A stretch of DNA of 64,000 bases from Limibacterium fermenti (GTDB lineage Bacteria; Bacteroidota; Bacteroidia; Bacteroidales; Dysgonomonadaceae): positions 806,001 to 870,000 of the forward strand of contig NZ_CP159486.1 of NCBI RefSeq assembly GCF_041902845.1, given 5' to 3'. Shown one piece after another: positions 7,981 to 17,209 of this stretch. Each line of letters starts with the position of its first letter. The first letter of the stretch is position 1. The translations under genes and the position numbers were made by a program. The notes beneath the pieces are model-generated. The model did no database searches, had not been told where the DNA came from, and saw only the letters and a program-made list of their open reading frames with translations.

Positions 7981-10900
7981 ATGAGAATAACGAATAAAAA
8001 TTCAATTTTATCAAAAGGGATTTTGGTCATGATATGTCTGACTTTTTCCCTCGGTATTTTCGCCCAGACCCTTACTGTAAATGGGAGGGTGACAGATAAT
8101 AAGCAATATCCTTTGATTGGGGTATCTGTCATGATTCAGGGCACTTCAACGGGAACCATTACGGATGCGGACGGTCGTTTTATTTTATCCAACGTGCCAT
8201 CAGAAGGCCGAATAGAATTCTCGTATGTAGGAATGAAAACTCAATCGATTAATGTTAACGGGCGAACATCTATTGATATCGTATTGGAAGAAGACGTATC
8301 GGCATTGGACGAAATTGTCATCACCGGTTTTGGATTAGCGCAGAAAAAAGAATCTTTGACTTCTGCGATTTCAGTTATCGGCTCCGACGACATAAGCCGT
8401 TCCAAGTCCTCCACCTCGTCAGGAGCTTTGGTTGGTAAAATTGCGGGTATTAATTCTCGGCAGGCGGATGGCCGTCCTGGTGCATCGACAAGTATTCAAA
8501 TTCGTAACATGGGTACCCCGCTATATGTAATAGACGGTATTCAATCGGACGAAGGTCAATTTAATAATATTGACTTTAACGATATAGAATCGATTTCGGT
8601 ATTGAAAGATGCTTCCGCTTCTATTTATGGAGTACGAGCTGCGAATGGAGTCGTAGTTGTTACCACTAAAAAAGGGACCCGCAATACCAAAAATACAGTA
8701 AGTTTGAACGCATATTATGGTTGGCAAAGTCTTTATGCTTTTCCAAAACCGGCAACAGCTGCCACTTATTTGACAAACTATATTCAGGCCCAAACGCTTC
8801 AAGGAGTAACCGATTATACATATCCCAAAGAGGTGTATGAAAAATGGGTGCAAGGGACCGAAAAAGGATACCAACCTTTTGATTGGTATGATTATATTTG
8901 GAAAGTTTCTCCCCAAAATTATATCAATGCAAATGTTTCTGGAGGATCCGATAAGATTAATTATTATTTGAGCGTCGGGCATTTGAATCAAGATGCGATT
9001 ATCGTAAACTACGGAGGTTTTGAACGGACGAATATTCAAATGAACGTAAATGCAAATATTTCGGATCGTTTCAAGATAGGGGGAGGAATGAACGGACGTA
9101 TTGAAAAACGGATTAATCCGGGAGTTCCGGAAGGGGATGACTATTGGATGCCTCGGTTTGGTACCTATCGAAATCTTCCTACCAAAAGGCCCTATGCAAA
9201 TGACAATCCTTTATATCCAACCCTTACCTCTACAAATCCCGGTACAAATTTTGCGTGGCTAAATTACGACCTTGCCGGTAAATATGAGGAAACCTGGAGG
9301 GTTGTACAATTGAATTTCGATGCGGAGTATGAGATATTCGACGGCCTAAAAGCAAAAGCTCTTGCCAGTTATTATTTAGCAAATCAACGATTGGACAATC
9401 AGGAGTATACTTATAAACTTTATGGTTATGACGAAAAGACAGATACCTATCCCGTTATTTTCGAGAATAATAATCCATGGAGGGAACGTAGGCAAGGATA
9501 TGTAGAAGAAATCACGAGCAATGTTCAGCTATCTTATAATAAAGTTTTTGGAGAACATACCATCGCTGGAGTTTTGGGGGCGGAAGCTATTAAAAGAGAT
9601 ACTCCCACTACTTGGGTGCATTCAATTCCGACATCCAATGCTCTACATTTAATAGACTATGAAACAATGGATACCTATGATGACGAGGGGAATAACACGC
9701 AAGCTCGATTAGGCTTCATGGGACGATTTAATTATGATTATGCGGGAAAATATTTAATTGAACTCTCCGGACGCTATGATGGTTCGTGGAAGTTTCCACC
9801 TTCCCATCGCTGGGGCTTTTTCCCTTCCGCTTCTGTAGGATGGCGAATATCAGAGGAGAATTTCTGGCGTAATACCCAAATTTCAAATGTTTTTAATGAC
9901 TTAAAAATCAGGGCTTCTTATGGTTTATTAGGCGATGATAATGTTTCCGGTTATAATCCTTTTGATTATATGAGCGGGTATAATTATAAACGGTATAGAA
10001 ATGCTGATGGTAACTGGCAAAATATAACATCTTCTGTAATTGATGGTAAATATATTATTGGATCTCAGGATCGTGGATTGCCTGTAACGACCTTATCATG
10101 GATAAAAGCCAAAATTCTTGATGTGGGAATTGATGCGAGTTTTTTTAAAGGAAAGTTAAACGGTTCATTCGACTTTTTCCACCGATTAAGAACCGGACTT
10201 CCTTCCTCCAGATATGATATTTTATTACCTTCTGAAGTCGGGTTCAGTTTGCCGAAAGAAAATTTGAATTCTGATAAGCATATGGGCTATGATTTGATGG
10301 CCAAATGGACGGATAAAATAGAGGATTTTCATTATTCAATCGGAGCAAATATTACCTATTCGCGATTTTATGATTGGGATCAATATAAACCGCGGTTCAG
10401 TAATTCTTGGAATGTATATCGGAATTCTATTCAACAGCGTTATGGCTATTTAAATTGGGGCCTGCAATCGGATGGACAATTTCAAAGTTGGGAAGAGATC
10501 GCTTCTTGGACGATCGATAATGACCGCCAGGGAAATAAAACATTGCGACCGGGAGATATAAAATATAAAGATTTGAATGGCGATGGAGTAATTAACGGAA
10601 TGGATGAACGCCCCATCGGTTATCGTCAGGATTCAACGCCGATCCTCAACTTCGGGTTAAATTTTTCTTTTCAATGGAAAGGTTTTGATCTTGCTTTTGA
10701 TTTAACCGGTGGAGCTTTATCAACGTGGTATCAGGAATGGGAACAACGCAATCCTTTCCATGATGGTGGAAACAATCCTCAATATTATATGGAAAATACA
10801 TGGAGGCTTACCGATATTTGGGATGCAAACAGTGAACTGATTCCCGGGAAATATCCTACATTGTTAATTGGGAACAGCAGCCATAGTAATTATTGGAATA

Positions 10901-11139
10901 GTGATTTTTGGAAAAAGAATGTGAGATATGTTAAGTTACGAAATCTCGAATTCGGATATAATCTCCCTAAAAAACTTACCAATAGTATGTCGATTTCCGA
11001 TGTCAGGTTATATCTTGCCGGCCAAAACTTATTTGGGTTGACAAACTTAATCGGAGTGGATCCGGAAATAAATGAAACAAACGGATTAGCCTATCCGACA
11101 ATGAGAATTATCAATGTTGGTTTAACTCTCAAATTTTAA
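7981..11139 (+). CDS. SusC-family TonB-dependent glycan transporter
   Basis: A 1052-residue outer-membrane transporter. In order: a signal peptide (cut near GIFAQ), a carboxypeptidase-regulatory-like domain (VNGRVTDNKQYPLIGVSV, about residues 33-105), a TonB-box-like segment (EIVITGFG, about 111-118), a plug domain (LYVIDGIQ, SISVLKDASASIYGVRAANGVV) and a 22-strand barrel ending in Phe. It imports oligosaccharides using TonB energy, with its SusD partner as lid. susD follows 5 nt later and six exported glycan-processing genes lie further downstream, so this is the entry point of the polysaccharide locus. The family is certain; the substrate is not. Confidence 0.95.
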   Translation: MRITNKNSILSKGILVMICLTFSLGIFAQTLTVNGRVTDNKQYPLIGVSVMIQGTSTGTITDADGRFILSNVPSEGRIEFSYVGMKTQSINVNGRTSIDIVLEEDVSALDEIVITGFGLAQKKESLTSAISVIGSDDISRSKSSTSSGALVGKIAGINSRQADGRPGASTSIQIRNMGTPLYVIDGIQSDEGQFNNIDFNDIESISVLKDASASIYGVRAANGVVVVTTKKGTRNTKNTVSLNAYYGWQSLYAFPKPATAATYLTNYIQAQTLQGVTDYTYPKEVYEKWVQGTEKGYQPFDWYDYIWKVSPQNYINANVSGGSDKINYYLSVGHLNQDAIIVNYGGFERTNIQMNVNANISDRFKIGGGMNGRIEKRINPGVPEGDDYWMPRFGTYRNLPTKRPYANDNPLYPTLTSTNPGTNFAWLNYDLAGKYEETWRVVQLNFDAEYEIFDGLKAKALASYYLANQRLDNQEYTYKLYGYDEKTDTYPVIFENNNPWRERRQGYVEEITSNVQLSYNKVFGEHTIAGVLGAEAIKRDTPTTWVHSIPTSNALHLIDYETMDTYDDEGNNTQARLGFMGRFNYDYAGKYLIELSGRYDGSWKFPPSHRWGFFPSASVGWRISEENFWRNTQISNVFNDLKIRASYGLLGDDNVSGYNPFDYMSGYNYKRYRNADGNWQNITSSVIDGKYIIGSQDRGLPVTTLSWIKAKILDVGIDASFFKGKLNGSFDFFHRLRTGLPSSRYDILLPSEVGFSLPKENLNSDKHMGYDLMAKWTDKIEDFHYSIGANITYSRFYDWDQYKPRFSNSWNVYRNSIQQRYGYLNWGLQSDGQFQSWEEIASWTIDNDRQGNKTLRPGDIKYKDLNGDGVINGMDERPIGYRQDSTPILNFGLNFSFQWKGFDLAFDLTGGALSTWYQEWEQRNPFHDGGNNPQYYMENTWRLTDIWDANSELIPGKYPTLLIGNSSHSNYWNSDFWKKNVRYVKLRNLEFGYNLPKKLTNSMSISDVRLYLAGQNLFGLTNLIGVDPEINETNGLAYPTMRIINVGLTLKF

Positions 11140-11144
11140 ATAAA

Positions 11145-12974
11145 ATGAAAATGAAGAATATTTTAACAGGATTATTTATTATAATTTTCTCCGCTCTTGT
11201 AAGTTGTTCCGATTTTTTAGATCGAGATCCGGACACAATTCTGACAGATGATCAGATCTTTGGGGATGAGGTGATGATTAAGTCGGTCCTTTCAAACTTC
11301 TATGGTAGAATAACATGGGGACAGCATATAGATGATTCTTATTCCTATACGATTATAGATGAAGCTTCTCGTTCCGATAGCGGACCCGATACCCGCCAGA
11401 ATTTTGAAGACGATCGTTGGCGGGTGTATGATTATGCTTTACTTCGTAATCTGAATCAGTTTTTAAAAGGTGTACGTGAAACAAAAGTATTGGATAGTGA
11501 AACACAAAGACAATTGGAAGGAGAGGCTCGCTTTATCAGGGCTTGGTTATATTTTAATATGTGTCGGGGGATGGGCGGAATGCCGATTGTAGGAGATGAG
11601 GTTTTCGATTACACCCCAGGTATGGATATAACGGCTTTACAATATCCTCGCTCGACAGAAGCGGGTCTGTATGACTATATTATTTCGGAGTGCGAGGCTA
11701 TTAAAGATTTTTTACCCACGGAACCTTCTATTAATGCTGCCAGAGCTACCAAATGGGCGGTATTGATGTTAAAAGCGCGTGCCGCGGTATATGCCGGTTC
11801 CATTGCCAATTACAATAATAAGATGCCTAATCCTATTAAAACTGCAGGAGGTGAAGTCGGAATTCCCGCAGATTTAGCCCAAGCATACTATAAAACGGCA
11901 TTATCTGCGGCCGAAGAAGTAATAAAAGGAGGCAAGTATGAACTTCAATTGACGAAACCCGATGACAGGGGGCGCAACTTCTATGAAGCGTTATCCATAA
12001 AGGAAAATAACAAAGAAGTGATTTGGGCAAGAGATTATAAATATCCCGGACAGACTAATGGATTCACGCAATCCAATATTCCGGCCTCTCATGCAGAGGA
12101 TATCGACCGTGCATATGCAGGCCCTATTCTGAATTTAGTGGAAGATTTCGAATATATTAACGACCGGAAAGGAGAAATTAAGATCAGAGATGAGCAAGGA
12201 AATTATATCTTTTACACGAACCCTGAAGATGCTTTTGCTAATAAAGACCCACGTCTGTGGGGAACGGTTATTTATCCCGGAGCTATTTTTAAAGGTACTC
12301 CTGTTGTATTACAGGCTGGTCAAAAGTATTTCGAAGATGGAGTCTGGAAAGTTAGAACAAGTGACCCTGGTAAATCCGACGACAACAATATTTTGATCAC
12401 TTCCGTTAACGGACCGAATACTTCTAATAATAATTATATAAATAAATCCGGATTTTTCTTTCGTAAGTTTATGGATGAAACGCCACTCGCTTCTACACGT
12501 GGACGCCGGAGTGAAATGTGGTTCCCGCGGTTTCGTTTTGCGGAAGCTGTGATGATTGCGGCCGAGGCTTCTTTCGAACTCGGTGAAAACGGGAAAGCAT
12601 TGAATTATATAAATGACATTAGAAGAAGAGCAGGGATCCAAGAGCTGAAAACAATCACCTTTGATGATATCGTTCGTGAATATCGGGTGGAGTTTGCCTT
12701 TGAGGATCATCGATATTGGGATTTGAAACGCTGGAGATTAGCCGACAAAGTATGGAATGGTGTGCAAAATGACCCGCAGGCTCAGCAATATGCTTTATTC
12801 CCTTATTTGGTGAATGAGCCTGGAAATCCGAATAACGGCAAATGGGTTTTTGATAAGTTTCCCACGCACATGTCGCCTTATCCAAGGTATTTTCAGATGA
12901 AAAATTATTATAATTTTATTAACCAGGAATGGATAGACAACAATCCTAAATTGGTGAAAAACCCCTATCAATAA
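11145..12974 (+). CDS. SusD/RagB-family glycan-binding lipoprotein
   Basis: A 609-residue surface lipoprotein. The signal peptide ends in the lipobox LVSC, and Cys21 would be lipidated, followed by SDFLDRDPDTI, the classic SusD start. Tetratricopeptide-like helices (ARFIRAWLYFNMCRGMGGMPIVG) and the C-terminal RagB region (ALNYINDIRRRAGI, EYRVEFAFEDHRYWDLKRWR) are clear. It binds glycan at the cell surface and closes the SusC barrel. Its start is 5 nt after SusC, so the two are co-transcribed. The family is certain and the ligand unknown. Confidence 0.95.
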   Translation: MKMKNILTGLFIIIFSALVSCSDFLDRDPDTILTDDQIFGDEVMIKSVLSNFYGRITWGQHIDDSYSYTIIDEASRSDSGPDTRQNFEDDRWRVYDYALLRNLNQFLKGVRETKVLDSETQRQLEGEARFIRAWLYFNMCRGMGGMPIVGDEVFDYTPGMDITALQYPRSTEAGLYDYIISECEAIKDFLPTEPSINAARATKWAVLMLKARAAVYAGSIANYNNKMPNPIKTAGGEVGIPADLAQAYYKTALSAAEEVIKGGKYELQLTKPDDRGRNFYEALSIKENNKEVIWARDYKYPGQTNGFTQSNIPASHAEDIDRAYAGPILNLVEDFEYINDRKGEIKIRDEQGNYIFYTNPEDAFANKDPRLWGTVIYPGAIFKGTPVVLQAGQKYFEDGVWKVRTSDPGKSDDNNILITSVNGPNTSNNNYINKSGFFFRKFMDETPLASTRGRRSEMWFPRFRFAEAVMIAAEASFELGENGKALNYINDIRRRAGIQELKTITFDDIVREYRVEFAFEDHRYWDLKRWRLADKVWNGVQNDPQAQQYALFPYLVNEPGNPNNGKWVFDKFPTHMSPYPRYFQMKNYYNFINQEWIDNNPKLVKNPYQ

Positions 12975-13018
12975 TCGCTTGATACACTATTAAATTGCAT
13001 AATTAAAAAAATAGAAAG

Positions 13019-13699
13019 ATGAAAATAAAACATCCTAAATATATATTGTCAATAGCAATTGTTGCATTAGCCTTGACTAGTTGCGGCCTTGATAATTATG
13101 ATGCTCCCCAATCGAAGCTGAACGGTAAAATAACATATAATGGCCTGGCTTTGGGAGTTCGGGGAACCGGTGAAGCCGTACAGGTACAGCTTTATCAGGA
13201 CGGATATGACCTGAAGAATCACATTTCGGTATATGTAGGACAAGACGGAACTTTTGAGGCACTTTTGTTCGATGGCGAATACAAGCTTGTTACGCGGGAT
13301 AACAATGGTCCTTGGGTGAATAAAAGGGATACCGTAATCGTGAATGTGAAGGGGAATACCGAAGTGGAACTACCGGTGACTCCTTATTTTACGATATCGG
13401 ATGAAACGTTATCTTTAAACGGATCCGTATTGAATGCTACGTTTAAGATTAATGAGATTGTTAGCACAGCCCAAATCGAGTATGTTATGCTGCTTGTTAG
13501 TAAAACGACGTTTGTTGATGATGCGACCAATATTGCTCGAAAAGATTTTACAGACCAACAAGCGGGAAGTGTCACTTTGTCGTTGAACATGGAAGAAAAT
13601 AAGGATTTTGCTTCTGCGAAAGTTCTTTTTGCAAGAGTGGGGGTAAAAACTGTGGGTACTGATCAGGCTGTTTACTCAAAAATTGTCCGGCTGAAATAA
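13019..13699 (+). CDS. DUF3823-like lipoprotein of the Sus operon
   Basis: A 226-residue lipoprotein with lipobox LTSC (Cys22), then GLDNYDAPQSKLNGKITYNG. It has two beta-rich halves: an N-terminal carboxypeptidase-regulatory-like fold (about residues 30-120) and a C-terminal Ig-like domain (about 125-226). It matches my memory of the DUF3823 proteins that follow SusD genes and are thought to be surface glycan-binding proteins. It lies 44 nt after SusD and before a strong terminator, making a three-gene unit. The binding role is inference. Confidence 0.7.
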   Translation: MKIKHPKYILSIAIVALALTSCGLDNYDAPQSKLNGKITYNGLALGVRGTGEAVQVQLYQDGYDLKNHISVYVGQDGTFEALLFDGEYKLVTRDNNGPWVNKRDTVIVNVKGNTEVELPVTPYFTISDETLSLNGSVLNATFKINEIVSTAQIEYVMLLVSKTTFVDDATNIARKDFTDQQAGSVTLSLNMEENKDFASAKVLFARVGVKTVGTDQAVYSKIVRLK

Positions 13700-13737
13700 A
13701 AAAAGATATCTTTGAATTCCTTTCGAAAGATATCACA

Positions 13738-13776
13738 AACTTCGGAGAGTACCCTAAGTTGCGACTCTCCGAAGTT
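13738..13776 (+). terminator. Strong stem-loop after the SusCD-DUF3823 unit
   Basis: A perfect 13-bp stem (AACTTCGGAGAGT 13738-13750 with ACTCTCCGAAGTT 13764-13776) with a 13-nt loop and a short T run. A second smaller hairpin (GATATCTTT 13705-13713 with AAAGATATC 13726-13734) precedes it. Together they separate the transporter genes from the enzyme genes. Confidence 0.8.
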
Positions 13777-13835
13777 TTACAACAAAAGAATCCATTGATA
13801 AGTCGTATAATTTCGATAAATGATTAAAAAAAACT

Positions 13836-13843
13836 TATCTTTG
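13836..13843 (+). promoter_or_regulatory. Bacteroides-type -7 box (TATCTTTG)
   Basis: TATCTTTG fits TAnnTTTG. A TTTC at 13811-13814 lies 21 nt upstream as a possible -33 element. It is 30 nt before the DUF4965 gene, after the terminator, so the enzyme genes can be transcribed separately. Confidence 0.55.
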
Positions 13844-13873
13844 TTTTCGTACTAAGAAAAAACTTTGTATAGT

Positions 13874-16411
13874 ATGAGTAAAAAAATATTATTCCTTTAT
13901 TTTCTGCTAATTGCACTCTTAGTTTCATGTCAAGAAAGTACTTCAATAAAACCGATTACTTCAGACTTGGTGAATAATCTTCGGGCTTCGGCGTATCCGT
14001 TGGTGACGGTGGATCCGTATTTCGGTGCGTGGTCGTTTGCCGATAATCTGTATGATGATCCTGTGAGGCATTGGACAGGTAAGGATTTTTCGTTGATCGG
14101 GGCAATCCGGGTCGATGGAGAAACTTATCGCTTTCTCGGAACGGAAAACTTACCGTTAAAACCGGTTTTGCCGACGGCAAATGAAGAAAAATGGGAAGGT
14201 GCATACACCCTTCAACAACCGAAAAACGATAGGTGGTTATCCCTTGATTTTAACGATAGCGACTGGACAAAAGGCCAGGCGGCTTTCGGCACGGATAATG
14301 AGCCGAATCTGGCTACTTCCTGGAACACAAAAGATATCTGGGTCAGGAGGACTTTTGATTTACCGGAAGATTTACAAGATAAGACGATCTTCTTGAAGTA
14401 TTCTCATGACGATAATTTTGAATTGTATATCAATGGGACAAAAGTGATCGATACCGGATATGCCTGGAAATATAATGCATTGGAGGAACTTTCGGACGAA
14501 ATAAAAGCGACGCTGAAAAAAGGGAAAAACGTTATCGCCGCTCATTGCCATAATCGGACTGGCGGGGGGCATGTCGATTTCGGACTTTTTGAAAAGGAAA
14601 CCAATAAGGAAGCGTTTACTCAACCGGCGGTTCAAAAAAGCGCAAATGTATTGCCGACACAAACATTCTACACCTTCGAATGCGGCCCTGTGGAACTGGA
14701 TGTTATTTTCACGGCACCTCTTTTGATGGATGATCTCGATTTGCTGTCGCGTCCCGTAAATTATTTGACGTATCAGGTGCGCTCTTCGGATGGGCAACAG
14801 CATGATGTCCAAATATATTTGGAAACAACACCTCAATGGGCGGTTAATTCGGATAATCAACCGGTGGATTTCGAAAGAATAGAAAGAGACGGTTGGACGT
14901 ATCTGAAAACGGGCACACAGGAACAACCGGTTCTTCAGAAAAAAGGCGATGACCTTCGTATCGATTGGGGCTATTTCTATATGGCCGGAGCATCGACTCC
15001 CGCAACCGGGGCGGAATTCGGCGATTATTGGCAGGCAAAGAAGACCTTTGTTGAGACCGGCAAAGTAACGACTACCCCTACCGATTCGTTATCTGCCAAT
15101 ATGACACAAGAAATGTCCGTCTTATCCTATACGGCCGACTTGGGAAAAGTTTCCGATAAGACGAAGAGCGGTTACGTGTTGTTAGGATATGACGATTTAT
15201 ATTCTATTCAGTATTTTGAAAAGAACCTTCCGGCTTACTGGAAACAAGACGGGCAGGTGGATATCTTTCAAGCCTTCAAACAAGCCGCCGACGGGTATGC
15301 TTCTATTATGGACCGTTGCGCCCGGTTTAATGAAGAGATGATGGCCGAGGCCAAAGAGGCCGGAGGCGATAAATATGCCGAATTATGTGCGCTGGTCTAT
15401 CGTCAGGCTATTTCGGCTCATAAACTATTGAAAGACACGGACGGAAATTTGTTGTTTCTATCGAAAGAAAATAATAGTAACGGCTGCATTGGAACGGTTG
15501 ACCTCTCTTATCCTTCTTCGCCGTTGTTTTTGATTTATAACCCCGAATTGGTAAAAGGATTGATGAATCATATTTTCTATTACAGTGAAAGCGGAAAATG
15601 GACGAAGCCTTTCGCTGCCCATGACGTGGGAACCTATCCTCTTGCCAATGGGCAGGTGTATGGTGAAGATATGCCTATAGAAGAGTCGGGAAATATGCTT
15701 ATCATGACAGCTGCCCTTGCCGCTGTAGAAGGAAATGCCGATTATGCTGCCAAACATTGGGAGACGCTGACTACGTGGACGGATTATCTGGTGAAGGAAG
15801 GACTCGATCCGGCCAATCAATTATGTACGGACGATTTTGCCGGCCATTTGGCGCATAATGCCAATCTTTCCATTAAAGCGATCATGGGTATTGCCGGATA
15901 TAGTAAGTTGGCGGACATGCTTGGCAAAAAGGATGTTGCCGGAAAATATTTACAGGCGGCCAAAGACATGGCGGTAGAGTGGGAGCGTATGGCGAATGAC
16001 GGAGACCATTATAAGCTGACGTTCAACCGGACAGGTACTTGGAGTCAGAAATATAATCTTATTTGGGACAAGCTATTGGATATATATATTTTTGATCCGG
16101 AGATTGCCCGCAAAGAGATCGCCTATTATCTCACTCAACAAAATACATACGGCTTGCCGTTGGATAGCCGGAAAACGTATACGAAATCGGACTGGATTAT
16201 GTGGACGGCCGTGTTGGCGGAGAATCCGGAAGATTTTTATGCGCTGGTCGACCCGGTGTATAAGTACGCGAACGAAACTACGAGCCGTGTTCCTTTAAGC
16301 GACTGGCACGAGACGGTTGACGGAACACAGGTCGGTTTCAAAGCGCGTTCGGTGGTCGGAGCCTATTTTATCAAGATGTTGGAAGAAAAGTTATCTTCTG
16401 AAAATAAATAG
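13874..16411 (+). CDS. Glutaminase-A-like lipoprotein (DUF5127/DUF4965/DUF1793)
   Basis: About 845 residues. I choose the ATG at 13874 (MSKKILFLYF) over an upstream TTG because it gives a clean lipoprotein signal with lipobox LVSC. The body matches the DUF4965 family related to fungal glutaminase A: RASAYPLVTVDPYFGAWSF at the start, then a beta-sandwich (DUF5127), then an alpha/alpha barrel (SPLFLIYNPELVKG, FAAHDVGTYPLANGQ, EESGNMLIM, LSDWHETVDGTQVGF). About 140 residues (near 95-240) look like an inserted jelly-roll, with a sequence like galactose-binding modules. Such genes are common in polysaccharide loci. The true substrate is unproven and may be a glycan or glycopeptide. Confidence 0.75.
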   Translation: MSKKILFLYFLLIALLVSCQESTSIKPITSDLVNNLRASAYPLVTVDPYFGAWSFADNLYDDPVRHWTGKDFSLIGAIRVDGETYRFLGTENLPLKPVLPTANEEKWEGAYTLQQPKNDRWLSLDFNDSDWTKGQAAFGTDNEPNLATSWNTKDIWVRRTFDLPEDLQDKTIFLKYSHDDNFELYINGTKVIDTGYAWKYNALEELSDEIKATLKKGKNVIAAHCHNRTGGGHVDFGLFEKETNKEAFTQPAVQKSANVLPTQTFYTFECGPVELDVIFTAPLLMDDLDLLSRPVNYLTYQVRSSDGQQHDVQIYLETTPQWAVNSDNQPVDFERIERDGWTYLKTGTQEQPVLQKKGDDLRIDWGYFYMAGASTPATGAEFGDYWQAKKTFVETGKVTTTPTDSLSANMTQEMSVLSYTADLGKVSDKTKSGYVLLGYDDLYSIQYFEKNLPAYWKQDGQVDIFQAFKQAADGYASIMDRCARFNEEMMAEAKEAGGDKYAELCALVYRQAISAHKLLKDTDGNLLFLSKENNSNGCIGTVDLSYPSSPLFLIYNPELVKGLMNHIFYYSESGKWTKPFAAHDVGTYPLANGQVYGEDMPIEESGNMLIMTAALAAVEGNADYAAKHWETLTTWTDYLVKEGLDPANQLCTDDFAGHLAHNANLSIKAIMGIAGYSKLADMLGKKDVAGKYLQAAKDMAVEWERMANDGDHYKLTFNRTGTWSQKYNLIWDKLLDIYIFDPEIARKEIAYYLTQQNTYGLPLDSRKTYTKSDWIMWTAVLAENPEDFYALVDPVYKYANETTSRVPLSDWHETVDGTQVGFKARSVVGAYFIKMLEEKLSSENK

Positions 16412-16420
16412 GGATAGTGA

Positions 16421-16453
16421 AACGGGCGCTTCTTTTTGAGGGAAGCGTCCGTT
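16421..16453 (+). terminator. Stem-loop after the DUF4965 gene
   Basis: AACGGGCGCTTC (16421-16432) pairs with GAAGCGTCCGTT (16442-16453) with one G-T wobble. No T run follows, so termination strength is uncertain. It lies 9 nt after the stop codon. Confidence 0.55.
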
Positions 16454-16500
16454 ATCTGAATTTGTTCTAATAAAATTGGACGAAATCGGTTGGTTGTTAT

Positions 16501-16508
16501 TATCTTTG
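16501..16508 (+). promoter_or_regulatory. Bacteroides-type -7 box (TATCTTTG) for a toxin-antitoxin pair
   Basis: TATCTTTG, with TTGG at 16476-16479 about 21 nt upstream. It lies 22 nt before the antitoxin start, the right distance for its promoter. Confidence 0.5.
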
Positions 16509-16530
16509 TATTGAACGATTAAAATGAAAA

Positions 16531-16704
16531 ATGATGGAAAAAATAACAGTAACAATGTCGAAACGAGAGTACGAAAAGTTTCTTGTCTACAAGAAAGCCG
16601 ATAAAATTGCAGAAAGTATTTGTTCTGGGCTTAAAGAAGTAAAAGAGGCTCGTGAAGGAAAACGGACATTAAAATCGGCGTACGACTTGGCAGATGAACT
16701 TTAA
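16531..16704 (+). CDS. Small putative antitoxin
   Basis: A 57-residue protein beginning MMEKITVTMSKREYEKF and rich in Lys and Glu, with an N-terminal beta strand and a helix. This is the form of short antitoxins that precede RelE-type toxins. It overlaps the toxin start by 11 nt, the typical translational coupling of such pairs. The ATG at 16531 is chosen; the next in-frame ATG is one codon later. Identification rests on size, position and overlap rather than on a family match I can name. Confidence 0.65.
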   Translation: MMEKITVTMSKREYEKFLVYKKADKIAESICSGLKEVKEAREGKRTLKSAYDLADEL

Positions 16705-17020
16705 AGTAACGACCGATTTCGAAAGAGCGTTAAAACGATTAAATAAGAAATATCCTTCTTTAAAAAGCGATTATATTGCATTTCTAAAAGAATTGGAACA
16801 AAATCCGAGAAAGGGCGACGAGATATTCTCTAATTGTTACAAAGCCCGTATTGCCATTAAAAGTAAAGGGAAGGGAAAAAGTGGAGGAGGAAGAATTATT
16901 TTTTATTTTGAATCTAGGGACGATATGATTGTTCTGCTGTATGTTTATGACAAATCCGAAATGGAAAATGTACAGACAGCTTATATCAAACAAATACTTA
17001 ACAAAAAACTTTTTCAGTAA
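16694..17020 (+). CDS. RelE/ParE-family toxin
   Basis: A 108-residue basic protein: FKVTTDFERALKRLNKKYPSLKSDY, then GRIIFYFES, then MIVLLYVYDKSE near the end. The two-helix start, the Arg-rich strand (GGGRIIFYF) and the VYDKSE strand are the RelE/ParE fold of mRNA-cleaving or gyrase-poisoning toxins. The preceding gene would neutralise it. The pair interrupts the polysaccharide locus between two enzyme genes and probably arrived by insertion. Which toxin activity applies cannot be told from sequence. Confidence 0.75.
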   Translation: MNFKVTTDFERALKRLNKKYPSLKSDYIAFLKELEQNPRKGDEIFSNCYKARIAIKSKGKGKSGGGRIIFYFESRDDMIVLLYVYDKSEMENVQTAYIKQILNKKLFQ

Positions 17021-17126
17021 TAGAAATATGCCTTGGCAAAAGGAATAACCTTGAGGCTTCTTTGAAACATCTGTTTTTCTTTGTATAGATATTCTTTTAA
17101 ATAAGGATAATGATTTTTTTACGTGA

Positions 17127-17162
17127 AGAACAGAATAATTCGTTTTCCCATTCTTCTGTTCT
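17127..17162 (+). other. 9-bp hairpin upstream of the GH127 gene
   Basis: AGAACAGAA (17127-17135) pairs perfectly with TTCTGTTCT (17154-17162). It lies 48 nt before the GH127 start and could be a terminator for the toxin pair, an operator or part of the leader. Three near-copies of the 9-mer TAATTACAT follow at about 17175-17203. Confidence 0.45.
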
Positions 17163-17209
17163 GATTATAATGACTTTAATTGCATTAATTACATTAATTA
17201 CGAGCAATC

